Positions 8,321-16,933 of a stretch of 64,000 nt of DNA are shown here, in pieces. Positions within the stretch are counted from its first letter, which is position 1. Every line of letters starts with the position of its first letter. The DNA comes from Paraburkholderia sp. (GTDB lineage Bacteria; Pseudomonadota; Gammaproteobacteria; Burkholderiales; Burkholderiaceae). Both the position numbers and the translations under genes were made by a program. Where the stretch lies: the NCBI RefSeq assembly GCF_024281035.1, contig NZ_JAMXLH010000053.1, positions 85,574 to 149,573 of the forward strand, given 5' to 3'. Below the pieces are notes generated by a model. It did no database searches and was not told the DNA's origin. It saw only the letters and a program-made list of their open reading frames with translations.

Positions 8321-9097
8321 ATGAAGAAGCTGTTTGCCTGTCTCCTGATGGCTGTCGCGAGCCACGCATTTGCCGCGCCGGCCTGCACCGACTTCGTCCC
8401 CGATGGTCAGTTCCCGAAGCTCACGAATCCGCGCATGGCGCCGAAAACGCGCATGCTCTGCTACTCGGATTTCGTCGTACTGCATTCGGGCATCACCCAC
8501 GGCCCGCTGTGGTCCGCGGAACATCTCACGCGCGATCGCCTCGAAGCGGCGAAAGACATGACGCGCACGAACCGCTTCTTCGCGGACGAGCGTCTGCCGG
8601 ACGGCGAAGGCGCGACGCTCGCCGACTACAAGCGCAGCGGTTTCGATCGCGGCCATATGAGCCCGGCGGGCAATCGCTGGAATGAGCAGGCGATGGCGGA
8701 GTCGTTCTCGCTTGCAAATATCGTGCCGCAGAATCGTATTAACAATCAGCGCCTGTGGTCGCATATCGAATCGGCCGTGCGCCGGCTCACGATGAAATAC
8801 GGCGAGACCTGGGTCGTGACCGGCCCGCTCTTCACGGGTGCGCAGTTGCAGACGATCGGCACGTCGCGCGTGCTCGTGCCGACGCAGATCTTCAAGGTGG
8901 TGTACGTGCCGTCGCAGCAGCTCGCATTCGCTATCGTCGCCGACAACACGACCGCCGAGCATTACGAGGTGCGCTCGGTGCGCGCGCTCGAACAGCAAAG
9001 CGGAATCAGCTTTCCCGGCATTCCCGCGAACGCCGCCAGCCAGACGCGGGTATCGTTCAACGGGCACGGGTTCGGTGTGAGCAGGTGGGGCGGGTAA
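8321..9097 (+). CDS. Exported DNA/RNA non-specific endonuclease (NUC1-like)
   Basis: About 258 residues from the ATG at 8321. Residues 1-18 (MKKLFACLLMAVASHAFA) are a classical Sec signal peptide. The DRGHM motif at 109-113, with catalytic His112, followed by SPAGNRW and a downstream N-rich helix (NIVPQNRINNQ) with the metal-binding Asn, identifies a beta-beta-alpha metal nuclease of the Serratia nuclease / NUC1 family, which degrades single- and double-stranded nucleic acids. A periplasmic or secreted location is expected, for nutrient scavenging or defence against extracellular DNA. It appears monocistronic. Confidence 0.88.
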   Translation: MKKLFACLLMAVASHAFAAPACTDFVPDGQFPKLTNPRMAPKTRMLCYSDFVVLHSGITHGPLWSAEHLTRDRLEAAKDMTRTNRFFADERLPDGEGATLADYKRSGFDRGHMSPAGNRWNEQAMAESFSLANIVPQNRINNQRLWSHIESAVRRLTMKYGETWVVTGPLFTGAQLQTIGTSRVLVPTQIFKVVYVPSQQLAFAIVADNTTAEHYEVRSVRALEQQSGISFPGIPANAASQTRVSFNGHGFGVSRWGG

Positions 9098-9188
9098 GTG
9101 ACAAATCGGCGCCGGATAAGCGCCGGATAAATGCTGTGCGGGCGGCTCGCCATACTGCCCGCCATGACGGACGTTCGAGGAGGATCAC

Positions 9189-9452
9189 ATGGTGTTCGAA
9201 GCCTACGCAAACGACGACGACGTCCTCAACGTCGAGGGCGATGCGCTCACGCTCACGAACGGCACGACGCGCGTAACGCTCTCAGGCACGCTCGCGCTGA
9301 CGCGTGACAAGCGCGGGCTTGCGGCCGCACTCGCGCTCAAGGCGGCGCTCGACAGCGTCGTGCGGACCTTGCAGGCGGACCCGCATTTACCCGCCAGAAT
9401 TACCGACGAACCGGATGAAAAACCCGGCGTTGTCGATAACCCGTTCTCCTGA
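9189..9452 (+). CDS. Small hypothetical protein
   Basis: An 87-residue acidic protein with a strong GAGGAGG seven bases before its ATG at 9189. It starts with MVFEAYANDDDVLNVEGDAL and has a repeated beta-strand look (TLTNGTTRVTLSGTLALT), then an amphipathic helix (GLAAALALKAALDSVVRTL) and a disordered acidic tail. No family is recognised. The good ribosome-binding site and intact frame argue that it is expressed. Confidence 0.55.
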   Translation: MVFEAYANDDDVLNVEGDALTLTNGTTRVTLSGTLALTRDKRGLAAALALKAALDSVVRTLQADPHLPARITDEPDEKPGVVDNPFS

Positions 9453-9512
9453 TTTGCATCGATTCAGCATCGGTTCAGCGTCGGTTCCGGATCGGTTCAA
9501 TCCGCGCAACCG

Positions 9513-10148
9513 TCAACGCGCGCCGCCAGCGGCCACGAGCGGCGGTAGCGCCCCTGTCCCGCGTATCCACGCATGATCGGCAAGCCCGGCCATTTCACGG
9601 TCGCCGCGGCTGTCGCCGTACGCGTAGAGCGTAGCGGGCGCGCGCTCGCCCCACCATGCGCGCAGCCGCGCGACCTTCTCCGGCCCCCAGCAGTTGAGCC
9701 CCGCGAGCCGTCCCGTATAAACGCCGTCACGCCATTCCAGTTCGCTCGACAACACCGTCCCGATGCCGACCGTCGCCGCCCATTTGCGCAGATACACCGA
9801 AGGCGACGCGCTCACGAGCACGACCTCATGGCCGAGCGCCTGGTGTTCGCGAACGCGCGCGAGCATCTCCGGGCGCAAGAGCGCGGGCAACCGCGTATCG
9901 ACAAAACGCTGCGCCGCCGCTTCGATCGTCTCGCGCCGCACGGGGCCGAACATGGCGTACATGAAGCGCGCCTTGGTCGGCCCGCGTTCGGACCAGCCCG
10001 GCGCGATACCGACTAGCCACGGCAGGCAGCGCACCGCTGCAAGCGCGAAGCGCAGCGGGCCGCCCGCGTCGAGCAGGAACGCGCGGAAGCTGTCGGTGGT
10101 GGTGATAGTGCCATCGAAATCGAATGCGGCAACGACGCGGTCGCTCAT
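9513..10148 (-). CDS. HAD-superfamily IB hydrolase (phosphoserine-phosphatase-like)
   Basis: A 211-residue protein with the HAD catalytic aspartates in DFDGT at residues 10-14 (Asp10 nucleophile, Asp12 acid/base), motif II in VLVSASPSVYL near 114-122, and motif III/IV in YGDSRGDREM near 177-186. This order and the helical cap between motifs I and II fit subfamily IB, which includes phosphoserine phosphatase and CicA-like phosphatases. The substrate is not determined; lipid-head-group or phosphoserine phosphatase activity is plausible. It is transcribed leftward and alone. Confidence 0.82.
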   Translation of the reverse strand: MSDRVVAAFDFDGTITTTDSFRAFLLDAGGPLRFALAAVRCLPWLVGIAPGWSERGPTKARFMYAMFGPVRRETIEAAAQRFVDTRLPALLRPEMLARVREHQALGHEVVLVSASPSVYLRKWAATVGIGTVLSSELEWRDGVYTGRLAGLNCWGPEKVARLRAWWGERAPATLYAYGDSRGDREMAGLADHAWIRGTGALPPLVAAGGAR

Positions 10149-10230
10149 GAATCGGGAGCCGGAAGGCGGAAAAAGTGAGAGGAAAAGTTGACGCCGTGCG
10201 CGGCGAAACCGCGGTCATTGTCGGCGCAGG

Positions 10231-10290
10231 CTGTGAACGGTTGCAAGCGGTTGCAAGCGGTTGCAAGTGGTTGGAAGCGGTTGCAGGCGG
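10231..10290. repeat. 10-bp tandem repeat (about six copies)
   Basis: Six head-to-tail decamers based on TTGCAAGCGG lie between the HAD gene and the RarD-like gene; two copies are perfect and the others differ at one to four positions. The repeat is upstream of the HAD gene start at 10148 and downstream of the RarD-like stop at 10331. Such a microsatellite could vary in copy number by slippage. Confidence 0.8.
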
Positions 10291-10330
10291 CTGCATAACC
10301 GTGAACAAATCGACGCGTTCAAGCCAGGTC

Positions 10331-11224
10331 CTACCGCGAAAGCCGCACATAGCGCGCGCTATGCAGCGCCGTGAGCGCAACGGCAATCCAGATCGGCACA
10401 TAAGTCGCAAGCTGACCGGCGCCCAGATGCTCGCCGAGCACGGTCACCGAGATGATCACGAGCAGCACCGGCTCGACGTAGCCCAGGATGCCGAAGAGCG
10501 CCATCGGCAGCAGGCGGCTCGCCTTGAGGTAAGACGCGAGCGCGACCGTGCTGATCACGCCCAGCCCAGGCAGCAGCGCGAACGTGAGGAACGGGCGTCC
10601 GTCGAGTAGTGCGAACGACCCGCCTGCCCACGCATACGCAATCGCAACGGGCAGCAACAAAATCATCTCGACGGCGAAGGTCGTGAGCGAATCCGCGTTG
10701 ATCTTACGGCGCAGCACGAAATACGGCGGATAACCGAACACCACGAGCAGCGTCGGCCACGAAAACGCATGCGTGGCCCAGAGTTCGTGGGCCACGCCGA
10801 CTGCCGCGCACGCTACGGAAACCCACTGGAGCGTATCGAGCCGCTCGTGATAATAGAAGCGCCCCACCACCACCATCGCGAGCGGCAGCAGGAAATAGCC
10901 GAGCGACACTTCGAGCACGCGCCCGTGCAGCGGCGCCCAGAGAAACACCCAGAGCTGCGAGCCCAGCAGCGCGGCGCACGCGGCCAGCGAAAGCGCCGTG
11001 CGCGGCTCCTTGACCATGCGCGCGGCGAGTGCGCCCAACTGCGCACCCCGCCCGCGCAGCAGCAAAACCCCGAGCGCGCCAGGCGTCGTCCAGATCACGC
11101 GCCACGCAAAGATATCGAGGCCGCCGAGCGGCTTGAGCAGCAGCGCATAGATCGACATCAGCGCGAACAGCGCCGACGCGCCCGTGGAAAGCGCAATGCC
11201 GCGTCCCGGCTCGTACTGGTTCAT
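10331..11224 (-). CDS. RarD-like EamA-family permease
   Basis: A 297-residue protein with about ten hydrophobic segments, the standard drug/metabolite transporter size. The N-terminus G-x-x-x-S-x-x-F-A-x-x-x-I-Y followed by IFAWRVIWTTPGALGVLLL and LEVSLGYFLLPL in the middle match the RarD (EamA) subgroup, predicted inner-membrane exporters or importers of small metabolites. The internal repeat of two EamA halves is visible. The substrate is unknown. It sits leftward with no obvious operon partner. Confidence 0.85.
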   Translation of the reverse strand: MNQYEPGRGIALSTGASALFALMSIYALLLKPLGGLDIFAWRVIWTTPGALGVLLLRGRGAQLGALAARMVKEPRTALSLAACAALLGSQLWVFLWAPLHGRVLEVSLGYFLLPLAMVVVGRFYYHERLDTLQWVSVACAAVGVAHELWATHAFSWPTLLVVFGYPPYFVLRRKINADSLTTFAVEMILLLPVAIAYAWAGGSFALLDGRPFLTFALLPGLGVISTVALASYLKASRLLPMALFGILGYVEPVLLVIISVTVLGEHLGAGQLATYVPIWIAVALTALHSARYVRLSR

Positions 11225-11656
11225 CGGCGTACAGCCGTGCCGACGATGCGCAAGAATCGGGAAAGGCAGGCAGCGTGTCTCCCCTCCGGCTGAACCGCAC
11301 GGGGCGCGAGTAAATTCGTTGTCATGGTTATCGGCTATTGGTATGTGCGGTTATCTGCAGGTATGTGCGGTTATCTGCGGCGGTCAGCGCGCCCGTCCGC
11401 CAGCGGGCATTCTAGTCTGGTTCGCTCGCGCCGGCATGCCGGGCACGCGCGATGCTGTCTTTCTCGTTCACGGCGATACTGGCAGTGGTTCCGCGCAGAA
11501 TTAGTCCGTGCAGATTGCACCGCGATGGACTAGAACGTAATTCTCGCCACGGAGCCGCCGTCCGGCCGCTGCGCTCGCCCCGGGCCGCACACCGCCCGCC
11601 GTCGGCCGCCATTGCCCGCCGCCCGCCGCCAACCGTTCAATCCACCAGGAGCCCGC
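11225..11656. other. Intergenic region between divergent genes, with 20-bp duplication
   Basis: Divergent promoter region for the RarD-like gene and egtD. A perfect-but-one direct duplication of a 20-bp unit starting GTATGTGCGGTTATCTGC occupies 11341-11380. No gene is evident. Confidence 0.45.
11341..11380. repeat. Tandem 20-bp duplication
   Basis: Two adjacent copies of a 20-bp unit beginning GTATGTGCGGTTATCTGC differ only at their penultimate base. It lies in the promoter region between two divergent genes and could be a regulatory direct repeat. Confidence 0.7.
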
Positions 11657-12643
11657 ATGAGCCGACTCGCGCCCCGCCCCGCCGCCGCCCGGCTGACTCC
11701 CGATCTTGCCGCTTTCGCGTCCGAAGTCCGTAACGGCCTCACGCACGCGCCGCAGAAGGAGTTGCCTTCGAAGTATCTGTACGACGATATCGGCTCGGCA
11801 TTGTTCGAGGTGATCACCGTACTGCCCGAATATGGCTTGACGCGCTCCGAAGACCGCCTGCTCACGCGCTATGCCGCCGAAATCGTCGAGGCGCTGCCCG
11901 CGGGCGTCACCGTCGCCGAACTCGGCAGCGGCAGCGGCCGCAAGACGCGCCGCATTCTCGAAGCGCTGTGCCTCAAGCGCCCGACATCGTATTGTCCGAT
12001 CGAGATTTCACCCACGGCGCTGCAAGTGTGCCGCCGCGAACTCGCCGATATCGAGCGGATCTCGATCGTCGGCTACGAACGCGACTATCTCGCGGGCCTC
12101 GCCGAAGTGAGCCGTCAACGCGGCGCGGGCGAGCGGCTTTGCGTGCTCTTTCTCGGCAGCACGATCGGCAATTTCGCGCGGCTCGCGGCGACGCGCTTTC
12201 TGCGCGAGATCCGCTCGATGCTCGAGCCCGGCGATATGCTGCTGCTCGGCACGGACCTCATCAAGCCCGTGGAGACGCTGCTCGCAGCCTACGACGACGC
12301 CATCGGCGTGACAGCCGCGTTCAACCTGAACCTGCTCGCGCGCATCAACCGCGAACTCGACGGCGGCTTCGACCTCACGGCCTTCGAGCATGTCGCGCGC
12401 TTCAACCGCGATGCGCGCAGCGTCGAGATGCACCTGCGCGCGAAAAGGCGCGTCGAGGCGCGCGTGGGCGCGGCGAACCTCACAGTCGCGCTCGAAGCGG
12501 GCGAGACGATCTGGACCGAAAGCAGCCACAAGTACCACGCGGACGAGATCCCCGCGATTGCCGCCGATGCGGGCTTCGTCTGCGCGCATCAGTGGGTCGA
12601 GAAGGAGTGGGGATTCGCGGAAAGCCTGCTAGTGTCGGCTTGA
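11657..12643 (+). CDS. egtD: L-histidine N-alpha-methyltransferase (EgtD-like)
   Basis: A 328-residue SAM-dependent methyltransferase from the ATG at 11657 (AGGAG upstream). Family marks are SKYLYDDIGSALFE at 38-51, VLPEYGLTRSE at 55-65, the SAM loop ELGSGSGRKT at 88-97, and the C-terminal IWTESSHKY near 290, whose Glu and Ser correspond to the histidine-binding pair of mycobacterial EgtD. The known reaction is trimethylation of histidine to hercynine, the first step of ergothioneine synthesis. The oxygen-dependent partner EgtB normally sits beside it but is not present here, so hercynine, or a partner elsewhere, must be considered. Confidence 0.85.
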   Translation: MSRLAPRPAAARLTPDLAAFASEVRNGLTHAPQKELPSKYLYDDIGSALFEVITVLPEYGLTRSEDRLLTRYAAEIVEALPAGVTVAELGSGSGRKTRRILEALCLKRPTSYCPIEISPTALQVCRRELADIERISIVGYERDYLAGLAEVSRQRGAGERLCVLFLGSTIGNFARLAATRFLREIRSMLEPGDMLLLGTDLIKPVETLLAAYDDAIGVTAAFNLNLLARINRELDGGFDLTAFEHVARFNRDARSVEMHLRAKRRVEARVGAANLTVALEAGETIWTESSHKYHADEIPAIAADAGFVCAHQWVEKEWGFAESLLVSA

Positions 12644-12732
12644 TTTGCGGCTTGATTTGCGGATCGGGCTGCGGAGCGGCGTGCCGATTAACGTGAATCG
12701 ACTGGCAAGCCGCTCCGCACCCGACGTGAGGT
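12644..12732. terminator. Inverted repeat between convergent genes, possible terminator
   Basis: An 11-bp perfect inverted repeat (TGCGGAGCGGC at 12670-12680 with GCCGCTCCGCA at 12709-12719) separates egtD from the convergent acylphosphatase gene. The 28-base loop and lack of a T-run make it a weak Rho-independent candidate. A doubled CTTGATTTGCGG lies just before it. Confidence 0.35.
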
Positions 12733-13029
12733 TCAGTGCTGCTCGAAGCGCTCGTAGCGCTTTTCGGTCACCCGTTCTTCGCTGACCACTTCCGCGACAC
12801 GCGCCGCAGGCGGCCCGTGACGCAGCCACGACAGCATGCGGTCCACCTGGTTGGCCGTGCCCTGAATCACGGCTTCCACGGAGCCGTCCTCCATGTTGGC
12901 GACATAGCCGCGAATACGCAGCGCATGCGCCTGGCGCACGGTTGCCTGCCGGAAGCCCACGCCCTGCACTGTCCCGCGCACGCGCACGTAATACGTTTCG
13001 ACACGCGAATCGAGATCCGGTCCGGTCAT
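12733..13029 (-). CDS. acyP: Acylphosphatase
   Basis: A 98-residue protein containing the acylphosphatase signature VRVRGTVQGVGFRQATVRQA at 15-34 (catalytic Arg in GFR) and the catalytic Asn in GYVANMEDGSVEAVIQG near 41-57. It hydrolyses carboxyl-phosphate bonds such as acetyl phosphate or 1,3-bisphosphoglycerate. The length is typical. AGGAGA precedes the ATG at 13029. It is monocistronic, convergent with egtD and divergent from hpnA. Confidence 0.92.
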   Translation of the reverse strand: MTGPDLDSRVETYYVRVRGTVQGVGFRQATVRQAHALRIRGYVANMEDGSVEAVIQGTANQVDRMLSWLRHGPPAARVAEVVSEERVTEKRYERFEQH

Positions 13030-13256
13030 CGTTCAATCTCCTGGTTCAGTCCTGCTCAGTCCTGGCATCTGCGCGGCATTGTAGACGCCATCGCGCGTGA
13101 GCGCCGCGCGTCCTTGACGCGATCGCAGCCTCACGTGCGGCCCGTAGCGCCACGCACGCCTCACGCCACGTACAATCCGTGCGACGCGGGCGGCAAGACC
13201 GCCCGCTTGCAACACGATTGCAACCCCACTGCAACCCATCAGGAAACTCTTCCCGT

Positions 13257-14279
13257 ATGACCGCCAACCAACGCGATCTCGTGCTGATCACCGGCGCATC
13301 CGGCTTCGTCGGCTCGGCCGTCGCCCGCATCGCGCAGGACAAAGGCTATGCCGTGCGCGTGCTGGTGCGCCCGACGAGCCCGCGCACCAACCTCGCCACG
13401 CTCGACGCCGAAGTCGTCACCGGCGACATGCGCGATGTCGCGTCGATGCGCGCGGCCCTGCGTGGCGTGCGCTATCTGTTCCATGTCGCCGCCGACTACC
13501 GCCTCTGGGCACCCGATCCGCACGAAATCGAGCGCGCGAATCTCGAAGGGGCCGAAGCCACCATGCGCGCGGCACTCGAAGCGGGCGTCGAACGCATCGT
13601 CTACACGAGCAGCGTGGCGACGCTCAAGGTGACGAGTTCGGGCGCGTCCTCCGACGAAACCCGGCCGCTCACCGCCGAGCAGGCCATCGGCGTGTACAAG
13701 CGCAGCAAGGTGCTGTCCGAGCGCGCGGTCGAGCGCATGATCGCGAATGACGGCCTGCCCGCCGTGATCGTCAATCCGTCGACGCCGATCGGTCCGCGCG
13801 ACGTGAAGCCGACGCCCACGGGCCGCATTATCGTCGAGGCGGCGACGGGCAAGATCCCCGCGTTCGTCGATACGGGCCTGAATCTCGTGCACGTCGACGA
13901 CGTCGCGAACGGTCATTTTCTCGCGCTGGAGCGCGGGCGCATCGGCGAGCGCTATATCCTCGGCGGCGAAAATCTGCCGCTGCAGCAGATGCTCGCCGAT
14001 ATCGCGGGCATGGTCGACCGCAAGCCGCCGACCATCGCACTGCCGCGCTGGCCGCTCTATCCGCTGGCGCTCGGCGCGGAAGCCGTCGCGCGCTTCACGA
14101 AGCGTGAGCCGTTCGTCACCGTCGACGCGCTGAAGATGTCGAAGAACAAGATGTATTTCACGTCGGCGAAGGCGGAGCGCGAACTCGGCTATCGCGCGCG
14201 GCCGTATCGCGAAGGCCTGAAAGACGCGCTCGACTGGTTCAGGCAAGCGGGCTATTTGAATGCAAAACTGCGCGCGTAA
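13257..14279 (+). CDS. hpnA: Hopanoid-associated sugar epimerase HpnA
   Basis: About 340 residues of an extended short-chain dehydrogenase/epimerase. The NAD(P)-binding loop TGASGFVGSAVA is at 12-23, VAADYRLWAPDP near 78-89, the catalytic YKRSK (Tyr and Lys of YxxxK) near residue 149, and NPSTPIGPRDVKPTPTGR near 177, a hallmark of HpnA. The family is tied to extended hopanoid synthesis by gene clustering; it is thought to act on the ribose or sugar part of the side chain. It starts at the ATG at 13257 and appears to open the rightward part of the hopanoid locus, although hpnH lies 3.6 kb further on. Confidence 0.88.
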   Translation: MTANQRDLVLITGASGFVGSAVARIAQDKGYAVRVLVRPTSPRTNLATLDAEVVTGDMRDVASMRAALRGVRYLFHVAADYRLWAPDPHEIERANLEGAEATMRAALEAGVERIVYTSSVATLKVTSSGASSDETRPLTAEQAIGVYKRSKVLSERAVERMIANDGLPAVIVNPSTPIGPRDVKPTPTGRIIVEAATGKIPAFVDTGLNLVHVDDVANGHFLALERGRIGERYILGGENLPLQQMLADIAGMVDRKPPTIALPRWPLYPLALGAEAVARFTKREPFVTVDALKMSKNKMYFTSAKAERELGYRARPYREGLKDALDWFRQAGYLNAKLRA

Positions 14280-14481
14280 CTGAGCGTGTAAATGAGCGCA
14301 TAACCGGGCGCGACGCATTCGCACGGCTTTATCCGGCACTTTTTTCGTGCCGGTTTTCCCGGTGTTTTTTCCGGCGAATTCGCATTTTGTTACAACTTTT
14401 GTTGCGACATGCGTGCAACGCTGGAAGGTCAATTCATGCGTGCTGTGGGTAAAATCCCAAGCCTTACCTGAGAAGCCTCGC

Positions 14482-15087
14482 ATGAATCTACACGACCAGA
14501 TCGGCGCGCTCGAAGCCGCTGTCGATCAACTCCTCGTGGCCGCCACCTCGCACGCCGCGTGCACGGAAGAGGCGGCGAACGCGGACCAACCTGTTGCGGA
14601 AGCAACGGCGGATGCGGCGAAGACCGCCGTTGCAGCCGAAGCGCAGCCCGAAGCCACGGCTGCTGAACCTGTCGCCGCTGAATCCGTCGCCGCCGAATCC
14701 GTCGCCGCCGAATCCGTCGCTGCCGAATCCACCGCCGCTGAACCTGTCGCCGCCGAACCCGCCGGGCCGACGCTGAATCTCGCCCGTCCGTCGCAGAACG
14801 CCATCACGATGACGATCGGCGACCAGACGGTGACGCTGCATCCGCTTCAGGTCGCGCAAATGATCGAGGAACTGTCGAACGCGCGCGCGTCGATGGAACC
14901 CGAGGTGCCGCCCGGCATTCCGGGTGGCTGGCGTTTCGTGTCGACGAAAAATCCGGTCATGGCCGTGCAGAAACAGCCGAACGGCGACCGCCTGCTGGTG
15001 CTGCGCCATACGGGCCACGGCTGGGTGCCGTTCACGTTTTCGCCGGAGACGGTCGTCGAGATGTACATGATGCTCACGCAACGCTGA
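14482..15087 (+). CDS. Hypothetical protein with VAAES pentapeptide repeats
   Basis: About 201 residues from the ATG at 14482. The first 25 residues look like a short helix, then an Ala/Glu-rich disordered linker with roughly six tandem pentapeptides (VAAES, VAAEP, TAAEP; residues 65-95), and a folded C-terminal half from about residue 105 (NAITMTIGDQTVTLHPLQV ... PEVPPGIPGGWRFVSTKNP ... FSPETVVEMYMML). The C-terminal half looks conserved and globular; the linker is a probable length-variable region. No function is known. It converges with hpnB across a shared terminator. Confidence 0.65.
   Translation: MNLHDQIGALEAAVDQLLVAATSHAACTEEAANADQPVAEATADAAKTAVAAEAQPEATAAEPVAAESVAAESVAAESVAAESTAAEPVAAEPAGPTLNLARPSQNAITMTIGDQTVTLHPLQVAQMIEELSNARASMEPEVPPGIPGGWRFVSTKNPVMAVQKQPNGDRLLVLRHTGHGWVPFTFSPETVVEMYMMLTQR
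14674..14763 (+). repeat. In-frame 15-bp tandem repeat
   Basis: Six 15-bp units of the type GTCGCCGCCGAATCC, nearly identical, encode the VAAES linker of the surrounding gene. Copy-number change would lengthen or shorten the linker by five residues without a frameshift. Confidence 0.85.
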
Positions 15088-15135
15088 TTCGCGCTTGCGC
15101 ATCGAGCCGCGTGCTGATCCGCAGGCCGAAATAGA

Positions 15136-15170
15136 AAAGCCGTCGCATGAAGCGACGGCTTTTCTTTTTT
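15136..15170. terminator. Bidirectional Rho-independent terminator
   Basis: A stem AAGCCGTCGC / GCGACGGCTT with a 4-base loop is followed by TTCTTTTTT on the plus strand and by TTTTC on the minus strand. It sits between the convergent VAAES-repeat gene and hpnB and can serve both. Confidence 0.9.
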
Positions 15171-15227
15171 GCGCCAGCCAGTTGACAGCTGCGCAAGCAG
15201 CGCAAGCACCAAGCGCGAGCGATTCGC

Positions 15228-16406
15228 TCAGCGCCCCTGTGCGGGCGCCTGCACGCGCGCCTTCCATTGCCCGCCCTTGCCGCGCCAGAAGCGCCACGCG
15301 GAGGCGAACGTCGCGCCCACATAGAACAGCGCGACGAGCGGCAGGAACGGCGCCCACAGCGGCGAGCGGCGATAGTACGCGAGCATGGGCGCATAGGCGC
15401 AGCACATGAGCGCCCATGCGATCCACGCCGGCCAACCCGCCGCACCGAGCACGAGCGCCACCACGGGCGGCGTGAGATAGATGACCGTCATGCCGAGAAT
15501 CGTCCCGCCAAGCTGCCACGCGGAATAGTGCAGCTGCGTGAACGCGGTGCGCGCGATCATGTTCCAGATATCGCGCCACGAATCGTAAGGGCGCAGCGAC
15601 ACGCTTTTCGCAGCGACATCGAGCCGGATCGGATGATGTCCGTCGCCGCGATGCTTGATGCGCGCGGCGAGGCTGCAATCGTCGATGAGTTCGGCGCGGA
15701 TCGACTCGATGCCGCCCGCCTCCTCCAGCGCCTTGCGGCGCACGAGCATGCAGCCGCCCGCCGCGGCGGCCGTCTTGTTGCGCGGATTGTTGACCCACGA
15801 AAACGGGTACAGTTTCGCGAAGAAAAACACGAATGCCGGAATCAGCGCCTTTTCCCAGAACGAGTCGCAGCGCAGCCGCACCATCAGCGAAACGAGGTCG
15901 CGCCCTTCGGCCTGCGCGCGCACGATGAGTTGCGCGAGCGCGTCGGCGGGATGGCCGATGTCCGCGTCGGTGAGCAGCAGATAGTCCGCATCGAGTCCGA
16001 GCGTGTGCACGGCCTCGATCCCCTGCGATTGCGCCCACACCTTGCCGGACCAGCCCGCGGGCAGCGGCTTGGCCGCCACGACCGAGAGCTTTTCCGGGCA
16101 CTGCAGCGCCAGCGCCGCGGCGCGCGCGGCTTCGGCGGTGCCGTCGGTGCTGTGATCGTCGATCACGATCACGTGGAAATCGCCCGCGTAATCCTGCGTG
16201 AGAAGCGAGCTCACGGCTTCGCCGATTGCGTCCGCCTCGTTGCGGGCGGGCACCACGGCGCAGACGGCGGGCCAGCCCTGCGCGGGCTCGACGAGCGGCA
16301 GCGGCGCGGCAGGCCGCGCGCGCCAGAAGCCGCCGCGCGCGAGCAGCAAGACGATCCAGATCAGCAGGGAAAGACCGGACAGGACAAACAGGATGGTCGT
16401 CATCAT
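15228..16406 (-). CDS. hpnB: Hopene-associated glycosyltransferase HpnB
   Basis: About 392 residues from the ATG pair at 16406/16403 (GAGAG upstream; an ATG at 16448 is possible). It is a GT2-type enzyme: VCAVVPARNEADAIGEAV near 48-65, VIVIDDHSTDGTAEAAR near 80-95, the DxD-like LLLTDADIGHP near 143-152, and an N-terminal transmembrane anchor plus three to four C-terminal membrane helices. This architecture and the KTAAAAGGCMLVRRKALEEAGG region match HpnB, found in hopanoid clusters and believed to glycosylate hopanoid side chains at the inner membrane. It is transcribed opposite to hpnA. Confidence 0.85.
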   Translation of the reverse strand: MMTTILFVLSGLSLLIWIVLLLARGGFWRARPAAPLPLVEPAQGWPAVCAVVPARNEADAIGEAVSSLLTQDYAGDFHVIVIDDHSTDGTAEAARAAALALQCPEKLSVVAAKPLPAGWSGKVWAQSQGIEAVHTLGLDADYLLLTDADIGHPADALAQLIVRAQAEGRDLVSLMVRLRCDSFWEKALIPAFVFFFAKLYPFSWVNNPRNKTAAAAGGCMLVRRKALEEAGGIESIRAELIDDCSLAARIKHRGDGHHPIRLDVAAKSVSLRPYDSWRDIWNMIARTAFTQLHYSAWQLGGTILGMTVIYLTPPVVALVLGAAGWPAWIAWALMCCAYAPMLAYYRRSPLWAPFLPLVALFYVGATFASAWRFWRGKGGQWKARVQAPAQGR

Positions 16407-16933
16407 GCGTTGTTGCTCTCGATCGACGGCGTGCGCACGACGCGGCATGGCGCGTGCCCGAAGCGGCCCGGCAGGCGCCGCACGAGCGGCAAGTTGTCGT
16501 AGTGGTCGACTTCCATCACAGCGTCCAGAATGGGGTCAAGTCGCCAGCGCCGGGTCTGGGTGAGTCCCGGGAGAGTCCCGGATGAGGCCCGGCGAGTCCC
16601 GTGTTACCCACGCCTGGCTCCCGGGTGGACCCGCTAGTGTAAGGGTTCCGGCGCCATGTTGCAGCGCCGCGCGGCGTCGAAATCCTGACAAACAGCCTTC
16701 ACTTGCGCCCGCCGCACGGCGTCCGCCGCCGTCTCTGTACCGCGCGCACCACAGCAAACGAGCGGCGAAGGGGTTACGCAGCAAATGGGCGGCGAAGGGG
16801 TTAAAATGCGCGTCTAGTTTCGGTCCGGCCTACCCTGGCTGGACTTATGCACGTAATTAATATGATGGTCGCGGCGATCAAGTCACTCTTACCGGTTTCT
16901 TCGGTACCCGCGTCAGCCGGAGTTCGCCATCCC
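16407..16933. other. Intergenic region upstream of ispH with 11-bp and 15-bp repeats
   Basis: Divergent promoter region for hpnB and ispH. It contains about four GAGTCCCGG units at 11-bp spacing (16562-16602) and two direct copies of GCGGCGAAGGGGTTA at 16762-16776 and 16789-16803, 27 bp apart, which could be regulator half-sites. An upstream in-frame ATG at 16847 could extend ispH by 29 residues. Confidence 0.4.
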
